Assembly: GCA_028751875.1 (NCBI GenBank)
Contig: CM054165.1
Coordinates: 23,379,170 to 23,443,169 of the forward strand
Origin: Rapana venosa
Taxonomy: Eukaryota > Mollusca > Gastropoda > Neogastropoda > Muricidae
Direction of reading: 5' to 3'
Length of the DNA stretch: 64,000 bases
The translations under genes and the position numbers were made by a program. A model generated the notes under the pieces. The model had not been told where the DNA came from, did not search any database, and worked only from the letters and a program-made list of their open reading frames with translations. Numbering within the stretch: the stretch's first letter is position 1; each line of letters begins with the position of its first letter. Shown here piece by piece: positions 51,561-64,000 of this stretch.

Positions 51561-52035
51561 ACAGAAGAGAAGGTAGGAGACATAGCTAGAATTCCTAACT
51601 TCATTCTGTACTGAAGAAAGCACAGTTAATGTACTTAATTCCCAAGGGCCGATTTCACTACCAGTTGGATTTCGATGCTTTGTGAAAGTGTGGCCGTTCA
51701 AACAGCCTGGAGTTGTCTCCTAGTTCATCCAGCAGTGAGTTGGCACCTCCCTGCTGTTGATGTAGAAGTGAAGAGTGAGGGAAGAAGCTGGTGACAAGTT
51801 GGGCTTAGGCGTCTGACACCTCACCCCTGATGACTTCTCAGTCATGGGATTGTAGCTATCATTTTGGTGGTGGTGGTGGTGGTGGTTGTTGTACAAGAGA
51901 GTTTATTGGCAACACTTGAGTGGATAAGATGACAATTTGGTTTTGAAGTGAAAGGTTATATGTGTGAATGTCACGTGATCCTTGAAGATTAAGGACAGGG
52001 AATCGTATGATTTTTAAGGCGACTTATATGCAGAC

Positions 52036-52336
52036 GGGGACGGGATAGCTCAGTGGTCGGAGCACTTGCTTTCCCCCAGCCAAGTTAAGCAGCGTCGAGC
52101 GTGGTTACCAGTTGGATGGGTGACCGTTTGCGCGCCTTGGCTTCAGTACAGTTCCCCCAGTTCACCCAGCTGTAAATGGGTACCTGCCCTCTTTAGGGTC
52201 AGGGAAGGTAAAGCAGCGAGGGAGAGGAGATGGGCGCCACCGCCCTCAATATGCTGGCCCTAGAGAAGTGAGGTCTCTGACGCCTCGCTCCCCTACGACC
52301 TTATAGGTTATGGGACTCCTTTACCTTTTTTTACCT
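52036..52336 (+). mobile_element. SINE (family S1) with 12-bp target-site duplication
   Basis: The tRNA-like start GGGATAGCTCAGTGGTCGGA lies a few bases inside. The element is flanked by TTATATGCAGAC at 52024-52035 and 52337-52348. The matching position in unit A (near 46810) lacks it. Confidence 0.88.
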
Positions 52337-52340
52337 TTAT

Positions 52341-52606
52341 ATGCAGACACACTGTCCTTGTGGTTCAGACAAATTGTTCAGACTTGTCAGTGTGAGGAGA
52401 TTAGGGGGGGGTGGGGGGGGGGGGGGGGGGAGATGGATGTGTGAGATGAGACTGGATGATTAGGGGGGGGGGGGGGGGGGGGGAAGGAATTTATTTTGGC
52501 TATCTGGAACTAACTTGTGATGCAGTGATACTTTTTTTTTTTTAACCAAAAAAGTATTCAGTTGTGTTCATGAAAACACTTTTACACGCATGCACGCACG
52601 CACGCA

Positions 52607-52697
<91 letters not shown>

Positions 52698-52736
52698 TTT
52701 GTGTGTATACAGTCACCTCATTCATATGTATTCTCT

Positions 52737-52787
<51 letters not shown>

Positions 52788-53300
52788 AATTAAAAAAAAC
52801 ACCCAAGTTTATTGAGAGAGAGAGAGAGATATGAAATGAAACGAAATGAAAATGGGGTTTATTCAAGTGAAGGCCATAGCCCTTTCTGAATGGGAGTACA
52901 GATGAATATCACAGAAGTAACACAATACAATTGCCACAAAATAGGAAATCAGAAAGATTTAGCATGCGTGATGTCGTATTCCACTGTAAAGAAACTGCAG
53001 CTGTTACCAGTGTTAGTCATGTCATGTCTTCTGAAAACTGTATACAGGTATATGCATAAATTCTTGAGGAAATGTTCATTTTGATTTGACATAAGCACAA
53101 AACTGCTTGAGTGAACATGGCATCAAATAAAATTTAGAAGGAATATCTCTTTGCCTGACATCAATAATGGCAGAACAGTAGAGCATGATATGAATTTCAT
53201 CCTCTTTATCACTTTTATACTATGGGCCTGCTAAATTGTTATTATTTATCTTTTTATAACAGAAAATATTGTCATATCTGGAGAAAGAAAGAGAGAGAGA
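52341..53300. repeat. Simple-repeat stretch
   Basis: Poly-G runs, (CACG)/(CA)n at 52585-52694, (GA)n at 52739-52784 and AT-rich unassigned sequence to 53300. Confidence 0.75.
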
Positions 53301-53309
53301 GAGAGAGAC

Positions 53310-54588
53310 TGAACGCTGAACGCTGAACGTGTTTAATATGTACATTGGCCTTAGGCCACAATACTCAGAGTTTGGGGGAAGGAGGGGAATCAGCATACTG
53401 GTATATACAGTACCATAGTAAATGGAAGAAAAGAAAGCAAACAAACCTACAACCGATTAAAGTGAATCATGACTACAGTGATCAAGTCTTGGACTATGAA
53501 CTAGATAAACAATGCTATTTGACTGCGTAAATATTTATAACACAATATATATCAAAATCGGTATAAATCAAAGTGTAATATTTAAATTCAGGTTCATAAA
53601 AACAGTATTTGTAGAGACATATCTTATTTGACACACGTATTAATTAAGTCACATTATGACACAATTTCTTCCTTCTATTCATGGAATGGAATATGTATCT
53701 GGATAAATAATGACTGTTCTCCATTTGATGTTTTGAGTAGCTCTGATATTGGTACATCAATACATTCAGTTAAAAACTTATCCCTTAAATCGGAGTACAT
53801 TGCGCATTCAAACAGAAAATGGGCTTCGTTTTCTAATTTTGTTTTACAAAACGGACAAAGCTTTTCTTGCTCATTTGCACTGTATCTACAAACATTGTTA
53901 TTAAGAGGTAAAACACTCAACCTAGCTTGTGTAATAGCAACTCGAAAACAATATGTGTCTATTGAGTTAATGTAATTTTCTTTTTCAAAAATAGTTTTAA
54001 ATGATCTATAGTTTTCATATCTCTCTTTATCTCTTATGGTTCCATACCACTCTTGGGTAAACATATCGATTAATCTCCGCTTCAAAACATGCAAAAATGC
54101 TTTTACATCACCAACACCTTGTTGTAACCATACAATACTGAAACCAGTTTCACATAAAATTTCTCTTACTTTTGATACCCAGCATTTTTTTTTCCATTTT
54201 TACGATTTCCAGCATCATTTGGTAAGCACTGTATGGCAATCTGTTTGGACTCAGTTGTAGAAGCTTAAACCAGTATCTATAAGAATGTATGTATGTATAA
54301 GAATTAATATAAAGCGGATACCTACCCAGTTCTCCATACACCATTTTATTTGGTGTTCTTATCGGTACTCCTAAAAATCTCTTGCCTGCCATCAAGTGAA
54401 CTTTTTCAATATGGTCCATTTTACTTAGACCCCATATTTCGGAAGCATATAACAAAATTGGCTGAATTTTAACATCAAAAACCTTGAAAAATGTGCTTGA
54501 ATTCATCTCTTTATACCTATGGAATGCTTTGTTTAACTGAATGACTGCTTTTTTCCCTTTAGTTACTAATTTTTCAGTGCCCAACTTT

Positions 54589-54590
<2 letters not shown>
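53310..54590 (-). mobile_element. LINE fragment, minus strand, same family as 39825-41937
   Basis: Reading leftwards: KKAVIQLNKAFHRYKEMN, IQPILLYASEIWGLSKMDHI, KRFLGVPIRTPNKMVYGELG, PLYINSYTYIH, a frame break near 54140, then YCFRVAITQARLSVLPLNNN and CPFCKTKLENEAHFLFEC (a C-x2-C...H-x4-C zinc-knuckle-like end). The same blocks occur in the plus-strand element. RT catalytic motifs are missing. Confidence 0.82.
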
Positions 54591-57570
<2,980 letters not shown>

Positions 57571-57574
57571 CATC

Positions 57575-57680
57575 ACAAAAAGGGTGGCGCTGCTCTTGTG
57601 GCGACGCGCTCTCCCCGGGGAGAGCAGTTCGAATTTCACGCAGAGAAATCTCGTGACTTAAAGTGGTATAAAAAAATAAA
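57575..57680 (+). mobile_element. SINE tail (family S4), plus strand
   Basis: GGGTGGCGCTGCTCTTGTGG, CTCCCCGGGGAGAGCAG, TTTCACGCAGAGAAATC and (A)n-rich end. It is the reverse complement of 31985-32075. Confidence 0.8.
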
Positions 57681-57689
57681 AATAAAAAT

Positions 57690-58080
57690 GAAAAATCACA
57701 GTGGAGGCTGGTCTGGAGATGCGCCTGCCTAGGAAGCAAGAAGTGCGAGTTTAATCCCCGCTGTGTCCAAACTTTACCCCTCGTCCAGTAGATCTTTAGT
57801 GGGGGTCTGGGTGTAAATCTTTCTCTCAGAAGATGATAAACCAAGGTCCCCTGTGTAAGTTGTATTTAGTGCATTTTATTTGAGCCATGGCACAAGACAC
57901 AGGCAAAATTCTGAACAACAACAACAAAACCACTCTTGTAGGGAAACAGATATACATGCACACAGGAAATTAAGAACGAAAAAAGGGGGGCTATGCTCTT
58001 GTGGTGACGCGCACTCCTCGGGTAGAGCAGCCCGAATTTCACGCAGGGAAATCTGCTGTTACTTAAAGTACTATGCAATA
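57690..58080 (+). mobile_element. SINE (family S4), head and diverged tail
   Basis: A tRNA-like head GGAGGCTGGTCTGGAGATGC with GAGTTTAATCCCCGC, then GATAAACCAAGGTCCCC, an unrelated AT-rich part, and the S4 tail again at 57990-58070 (GAGCAGCCCGAATTTCACGC). It ends 190 bp before exon copy 7. Confidence 0.65.
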
Positions 58081-58269
58081 CAATAGAACAGAATGCAAAA
58101 CAGTCCAGAGTTCAGTTTGATCAGGCAAATTGTGAACAGTTAGGTCAGAAATTTGACACGGGATTAAGCGATGACTCTTCGGTCAAAAACAGACCCCACG
58201 GAACATCTTTCCCGTATTCTGGAAGCCCAGAATGAAGTAGTTTAGCCCGCCATGCTTGATGTCGGACAG

Positions 58270-58519
58270 GCCGGAACTGAAGTGTGTGCACATCAAGAAC
58301 ATGGCGCTGGGGATGACGATTATCGTGTGGTTCTCCACCCGCCAGTTGTTTCTTCTGCCTCTGGTGGCCACCATGGTGATTCGGGGCCAGGCCATCTTAC
58401 CCAAGGAGCTGTACAGAAGCATGCTGGGCTTGACGGTCTTGGGGGACAGTATGGTGACCCGGCTCACCTACTGCCTCACATACATGGGCGACATGGCCAC
58501 CACCACGAAACGCTTGCAG
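58270..58519 (+). CDS. ABCC (MRP4-like) transporter, alternative TM5-TM6 exon, copy 7
   Basis: Internal exon of 250 nt, acceptor GGACAG ending at 58269, donor GTAATG at 58520. One base plus 83 codons, starting PELKCVHIKN and ending TKRLQ. The anchors are FLLPL (27-31), Y48, D74 and R81; position 58 is glycine instead of arginine. Hydrophobic spans are about 13-37 and 51-72. The upstream stretch lacks a good polypyrimidine tract, so the acceptor is weak compared with the other six. The long clean frame with high GC and the same phase and length argue that it is real. It is the last copy seen in the window. Confidence 0.82.
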
Positions 58520-59309
58520 GTAATGTGGCAATCCAGGGCTGTGAAGCTGAGTAAGGTAGGAAATGAATGGAGGAGAGGCGAGGAGTGCGGTTGATTAACT
58601 TTGGTTTGCTGTACAGGTGTTGGTTTTGTTTTTTAAAATGTGAAACCAAGGCGTGGCGTTAACACATGATGCAGTAAGGTAGGTTGTGGTTTGCTGTTTG
58701 TATTCATTAAAAAATAATAATTTTTATTTAAGTTTATGGGAATGAAAAACAGCACTGAAGATTGAGGTATTAACTCGCTGTGTTCCAACATTTCTGAACG
58801 AGTACATTCACGATCACCAAACAAGTTTTTTTTTTTTTATATGGCTATTCCAGATTGGGAATTGAAATTTAGATTTTAATTTGGTTTTGCATCTAGGTTA
58901 GACACCATATATGCTAATAATAGCCTTGCTGGCGTATGTTTGCTTTCCATGAGGGTAGCTGCATTCTGACTTCGGGGATGTTTTTGCTTTCAAAACAGCC
59001 AATCAGAAGATATTTCTCTGGTCTGTGTATGTTAGGTATGTTTGTGACCCGACCTTCAGTGTAACTCGTTATCATCTTTGTTGTTGTTGTCTAGATTATT
59101 TGTACTGATCTTTATAAATAGCCTGGTCTGATGAAAAGGAGGGGAGAAAACTTGCTGGATCAAGTGAGTTAACACATTCAGTGTTGTTTCCGTGTGAAAG
59201 CAAGATGAAAAAGTGAGGATTTACACTTTGAACATGGTTTTCATATGAAAGGACACACGTGCACGAGCACGCACCCGCGCGCGTGCACGCACGCACGCAC
59301 GTACGCACG

Positions 59310-59340
<31 letters not shown>

Positions 59341-59564
59341 AGGTTTATCAGCAATGCGCACACTTTAAAACCGGGTCACTTTTTCAGAAGTGTACGCGTT
59401 TGTGTGCCAGTGGGAACGGATGACAAAATTTACAAAACCGGTTGCAAAAAAGCATACGAGTGCTTGTTTTATTATCCTTGAAATAACATGATAAATAAAA
59501 TAAACTGAACAACACATACACAATGCATACATGTGTGTGCGCAGGCATGCTCACACTCTCTCTC

Positions 59565-59597
<33 letters not shown>

Positions 59598-59608
59598 TCT
59601 CTCCTCTC

Positions 59609-59660
<52 letters not shown>

Positions 59661-60144
59661 GTGTGTGTGTGTGTGTGGCTCTGTGTGTGTGTGTGTGTGT
59701 GTGGCTCTGTGTGTGTGTGGGCTCTGTGTCTGTGTGTGTGTGTGTGTGTGTGGCTCTGTGTGTGGTGTGTGTGTGTGTATGAGAGAGAGAGAGAGATTTT
59801 TAAAAAAATGTCTGCATACACAAAACCATGTTCATCACGAGCGTTTAACCCTTTCAGTTCCCTGGGCATTGAAGGGTTATTTATGTTCATGTTTTAACTG
59901 TGTATTTCAAGATCTGTATGTCCATGAACCCATCCATGAGTGTGTGTGTGTGTGGGGGGGGGGGGTGTTCTAGAGAGTGGATGAAGATTGTTTTTCCGTC
60001 TGCATCAAAGTTTTGTTTAGACTAGAGGAGAGGGGAAGGGGAGGTGTACCCCAAAGAAACACTCCCATTTTAATTTTTGGCGTCAGTACTAATAGAGTTT
60101 TTGCTGCCTGGGTTTTCATCATGGCTTGTTTCTAAGGGAAAATA
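58520..60144. other. Intron after copy 7
   Basis: Unassigned AT-rich sequence, (CACG)/(CA)n at 59252-59340, an S3 SINE fragment at 59385-59500, (TC), (CA), (GT) and (GA) runs at 59555-59795. Confidence 0.65.
59385..59500 (+). mobile_element. SINE fragment (family S3)
   Basis: GATGACAAAATTTACAAAAC and the tail TTATTATCCTTGAAATAA; the middle (ACACGGGGACTGGATG) is deleted. Confidence 0.7.
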
Positions 60145-60355
60145 AGCCCTCCCCAAACCAAGGGTAAGCAACCTTGAGCGTGGTTGCCGTGTTGTGTGCC
60201 TTGGCTTCAGTACTGACCTCCAGTTTATTTGGGGCAGAGAAGGTTAAGCTGTGAGGGACAGGAGATAAGCACCACCCTCAAGAAACTGGTCCTCAGAAAA
60301 GCTGAGGTTTCTGACATGCCATTCCGAAACGAGGGCATGGGTTACAGAACACCTG
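60145..60355 (+). mobile_element. SINE fragment (family S1), diverged
   Basis: AACCTTGAGCGTGGTTGCC, GTGCCTTGGCTTCAGTACTG and GAAAAGCTGAGGTTTCTGAC match the S1 copies at 8876 and 52036. The head is missing. Confidence 0.68.
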
Positions 60356-60589
60356 TATTATTATCATCACTTCTATCTCAGACTTGATAGGATGTCTGCT
60401 CTGTCACATCTTCTGGTGAGTATTTGCCCCGAAATCAGGGTGGTCATTCAGGAGTTCTACTCTGTGACTGTGAAGATGTTCGTATGATCTGTGGTGTTTC
60501 TCTCAGCAACAAACAAATCGAAAGGATGCTTATTCATAAGTTTATTTATGTTTCGAAATCGTTCTTACGCTGAATAGTCAAGTCCTCTC

Positions 60590-60753
60590 GCTCTCTCTCA
60601 TTTGATCAATCTACCTCTACCTAAGATTACACTATTTAAATCAAGTCTAGCATATTCTGGGGGCTGGCTGTGGAATAGGCTTCCCTCGCAACTAAAAAAT
60701 GAAACTATTTTGAAAAAATGTAAAACAAACTATCATGATCTTTTGATGAAACA
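60590..60753 (+). mobile_element. LINE remnant, C-terminal end (CR1/Rex-like)
   Basis: A frame reads ITLFKSSLAYSGGWLWNRLP, SQLKNETILKKCKTNYH and ends DLLMKQ with a TGA. The SGGWLWNRLPSQL pattern is typical of the end of non-LTR RT ORFs. Only this short part remains. Confidence 0.6.
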
Positions 60754-60829
60754 ATGATACAACATATCTCCTTCCCAAGATGTACTAATACAACATTTAT
60801 ATCCGGTTTCCTTACTACTTGTTCCTCTC

Positions 60830-60864
60830 TCTGTCTCGCTGTCTCTGTCTCAGACCTCTCTCTC

Positions 60865-60932
<68 letters not shown>

Positions 60933-61336
60933 CCATAACTCTGTAAGCCACTTCCCCCCCCCCCCCCCTCACTCTCTCTGGCCTTTACTGTTTTGCAGCT
61001 GTCTGTCCATTTGTATGTCTGTCTGCCTGTCTGTCTGTCTCTCTCTGTATCTCTCTCTCGCTCTGTTGCGGTTTTTGGATGTTAAAAAAACACAAACTTG
61101 TTTCTCTGTGTTTGTTTGCTTTTCTTTCCTTCTCCATTGTTTCCCTTGTATGACAGTCATCGTCATTGTATCTAGTTCTCATTTATAGTATAAACTGGTG
61201 GGTTAAAATGTTGATAATGATTGTTTGCTGGGGGTTTTTGTTTGGGGGACTTTTTGTTGTTGAGAGCATGGTGTAAAAAAGCCCTGAGCTTATCCATTTA
61301 CTCTCAATAAACAGTTCGAGTTCTGTCTCTTCTCTG

Positions 61337-61373
<37 letters not shown>

Positions 61374-61552
61374 TTCTCTCTCTCTCTCGTGCATCTGTTG
61401 GTATCCATGTGTATGTAATTGCATATGTATCTTAAGCTTTTGTTTTTCTTACAGCGTTTTCTTTTCATTTTGAGGGTTGGATGAAAAAAAAGTGTTGTAA
61501 CTTATCTATTACCCTCGTGAAATAAGTTTGCGTTTGCCTCCCCCCCCCCCCC

Positions 61553-61611
<59 letters not shown>

Positions 61612-61626
61612 ATCACACACACACAT

Positions 61627-61668
<42 letters not shown>

Positions 61669-62095
61669 TTTTCTTTTTTTTTCTTCTTTTTTAGAAGATA
61701 GAATGATAATAATGATTGAAACTTTTTGAGCACTTTCCTTCCCATGTATAAGGGAAGCACAGTACTTTACATTCTAAGAAAAACTCAAAAACAATACATT
61801 CAGATACATAACACTACCACTCGTAGTGAAATAAGCAAACTTTTATCTGAACAAGGCGCATAAACATCTCTTTTCAATCAACAAAATAATAACAGACACA
61901 AAACCTGCATACATACCTCGTGAATCATACATGTATGCATCTTTACATACACGCACGCACATTAAACATATTGAGATATTAGTAAGAAGTTTTAAAAAGA
62001 CGTTTTTCAAACTGGATTTGAATGAAGAAAAAGAAGAGAATGGCGGTCAGTACAATAGGATAGGATACAATGCCATTGTTTATGTTTATATAAGG
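60830..62095. repeat. Simple-repeat stretch
   Basis: (TC)n at about 60855-60929, poly-C near 60955-60968, (TC) at 61330-61390, poly-C with (TC)n at 61541-61610, (AC)n at 61616-61665. The rest is AT-rich and unassigned. Confidence 0.8.
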
Positions 62096-62500
62096 AAGGT
62101 GGCAGGATGGTTAAGACGTTTACCTGCCAAGAAGTAAACTGTGAGGTTCTGGGTTCGATTCCCAGCCTCGCCCTTTCTTCCCAGTTTGACAAAAAAATCG
62201 AACTAAATGTCAAAGTCCTTCGGATGAGACTATAAACCGAGGCCCCGTGTGCGAACACATGCAGAACATCTTGTGCACACGTTAAATCCTGTTCCGCTTT
62301 TCGAAAGAGTAGGCCATTGTGTGCCGGTGGGAAGAGATGACAAAATTTACAAAACCGCATACACACGGGGACTGGTTGTAAAAAAATACCCACCTGAGTG
62401 CTTATTCCATTATCCTCGATATAAAAAAAAGTCATGTGAGCGCTTTGATTTGTTGCTTTACAAGATTCAGCGCTATATAAACTCCATACATTATTATGTG
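62096..62500 (+). mobile_element. Full-length SINE (family S3)
   Basis: tRNA-like head: GGTGGCAGGATGGTTAAGAC (A box) and GGTTCTGGGTTCGATTCCCA (B box). Body: CCTTCGGATGAGACTATAAA, AGAGTAGGCCATTGTGTGCC, GGGGACTGGTTGTAAAAAAA. Tail: GAGCGCTTTGATTTGTTGCT and GCGCTATATAAACTCC, then ATTATT. It is the reference copy for the S3 fragments elsewhere in the window. Confidence 0.85.
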
Positions 62501-62689
62501 GACCGCGGTAAGGGAGGACCTGCCAGGTGTGGACGTTGTGGCGGGGAGGGCGGTTAACAACTTATACTGAACTGAAATGAAAGGCTGCCGTCTTTCGTTT
62601 CTTCTGAATTTCTTCCTCTTTTCCTTTTTAAAAGAAGTGTTTCTATTCCACCTGACTCTGTCTCTTTCTTCTGGTTTTCTTGCTGCATG

Positions 62690-62890
62690 TTCTGCTTTTG
62701 AATTTTACGCGGGAAGGGTCTGTTGTGTGTTCTGCTATGAATTTTACACGGGAAGGGTCTGTTGTGTGTTCTGCTATGAATTTTACACGGGAAGGGTCTG
62801 TTGTGTGTTCTGCTATGAATTTTACACGGGAAGGGTCTGTTGTGTCTTCTGCTTTGAATTTTACGCGGGAAGTGTCTGTTGTGTCATTTA
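62690..62890. repeat. Tandem array, 39-bp units
   Basis: Five units with the cores GAATTTTACACGGGAAGGGT and CTGTTGTGTGTTCTGCTAT. Since 39 is 13 codons, frames stay open; I regard it as non-coding. Confidence 0.92.
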
Positions 62891-64000
62891 TGTCATTGTT
62901 GCACTCTCTCTCCCTGCTTTACGCTGCCAGATTGTGATAATGTGTGCTTCTTTTGGCTTTACACACAAAATAGCCCCCCTCCCCTCCCTTCGTTATTGAA
63001 CTAAAACACAAAACAAAACCAATAAAAATGACACTGTTATATTTCAGGTTAGCTGACAGATGCTTAGATTTTGAATGTCTTTTTTTTTTTATTTGGCAGA
63101 AATGAACAAGTCGGTATTTGCAAAATTTTAAAGTTCATGTACTTATGCATGGAATGGACTGAATCAAGGCCAACTGCTTACATTGTATTATCAGTGGAGA
63201 TATGGAGGTAAGAGAAGGAAATGCAGTCAGTTTATTCTCTGCTTTTGCACTGACAGTGTTCAGAAGGGTGGGGGGAGTTACAGGCTTGGCGCAAGAACAA
63301 GAAGGCCGACTGTCTGTTTTAGGGATGATGGACTTTTACCGATAGCCAGCTTCTTACATCTGCTGGAAATCAGGATCATTCAGTTTGTTGGTTTCCTTTG
63401 TTATTTTTGCCCCCGCCCCCTTTTTGGCTACAAATTGGTTAAAAATGCAGGACAAAATTGTGGCTTGCATAGTAGTGCATTGTCTTCTGTCGTCAAAGAA
63501 CACTTCTCAGAGATAATGAAAATAACTAAGACTGAGGGATTCCCAGTTTCTTATAATTTGAAATAAAGTAGCCAATAATTTTTCTTTTTAGATAATAAAT
63601 ATAGCTAAGAAATTTCCAGTTTCTTGTATCTTGAAATATGTCTGTTGCATTTTTCGTTGGTCGTCAAACAATATTTCTTTTAAAAATAATGTATACAACT
63701 GAGAGATTTCGAGTTTCTTATAGCGTAGATTATAGCATTGCACACATGTTCTTTGTCATCAGACATTATTCCTGAAAGATTATGAAGATAACGTCGATTT
63801 CTAGTTTCTCCAAGCTTGAAATACATCAAGTCTTGTGCGTTGTGTCTCATCTCATCGAACCGAATCTGTTGTCAGTAATGGTATCTGTTTTTTTTAAAGC
63901 GTAAATGAACAAGTGAACAGGCTGAATAAAGTATAGATTGATGTATTGTCTTTTATCGCCAGGAACTATGTCTTAATAGTAATAGACTTGGTTGTTTTGA
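62891..64000. other. Unassigned sequence at right end
   Basis: AT-rich. A weakly repeated theme (GAGATTTCGAGTTTCTTATA and similar) occurs about four times between 63500 and 63810 at 80-100 bp spacing, as an old diverged tandem repeat. A 127-codon frame at 63183-63566 has no domain. No exon recognised. Confidence 0.5.

Noticed and set aside
62096..62172. A tRNA gene
   Set aside because: A- and B-box sequences are present, but the acceptor stem does not pair and the sequence continues into the S3 SINE body.
63183..63566. 127-codon frame near the right end
   Set aside because: No recognisable domain, no start context, and the 3' part runs into an old tandem repeat.

Overview
The window looks like one stretch of a large animal genome, most likely a gastropod mollusc (caenogastropod type). 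This is inferred from AT-rich sequence, very dense microsatellites and minisatellites, several tRNA-headed SINE families, non-LTR retrotransposon fragments of the kinds common in snail genomes, and short coding islands bounded by GT-AG splice signals. There are no bacterial operons, and most long reading frames are simple repeats read as protein. I cannot name the species.

The main content is a plus-strand series of seven short coding exons at 10945-11194, 26322-26571, 31415-31664, 34372-34621, 43679-43931, 50853-51105 and 58270-58519. All seven encode the same piece of an ABCC-family (MRP4/ABCC4-like) ABC transporter: the end of an intracellular loop, two membrane helices (TM5 and TM6 of the first transmembrane domain) and the start of the linker to the first nucleotide-binding domain. 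Each is 250 or 253 nt long. Each starts with one base that completes a split codon and ends on a codon boundary. They align residue by residue (F/Y48, R58, acidic 74, R81) although their sequences differ widely. Two further GC-rich islands, at about 20661-20936 and 25230-25470, look like decayed copies. No other ABCC exon (no Walker A, no signature motif, no other helices) was recognised between them. The simplest reading is that the window lies inside one ABCC gene and holds a cluster of interchangeable exons. Because each length is 1 modulo 3, using one exon keeps the frame, while skipping all or joining two breaks it. This is the pattern expected of mutually exclusive splicing, and it would give one transporter several alternative TM5-TM6 hairpins.

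Layout: 1-10944 is the left intronic part, dominated by an 18-bp minisatellite (about 475-3775), a LINE inserted in a SINE (3922-5440), a 31-bp-type tandem array (6832-7935) and a SINE (8876-9172). From 10945 to 58519 the exon array is spaced 3 to 15 kb apart, with the gaps filled by SINEs, LINE fragments and tandem repeats. Exons 5 and 6 lie in a segmental duplication (about 42470-47000 and 49200-52590) that copied exon and flanks together and was later changed by separate retroelement insertions. From 58520 to the end there are simple repeats, a LINE remnant, one complete SINE (62096-62500) and unassigned sequence.

Apart from the transporter exons, the protein-coding content is broken retrotransposon reverse transcriptase. 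Upstream and downstream constant exons of the transporter must lie outside the window.
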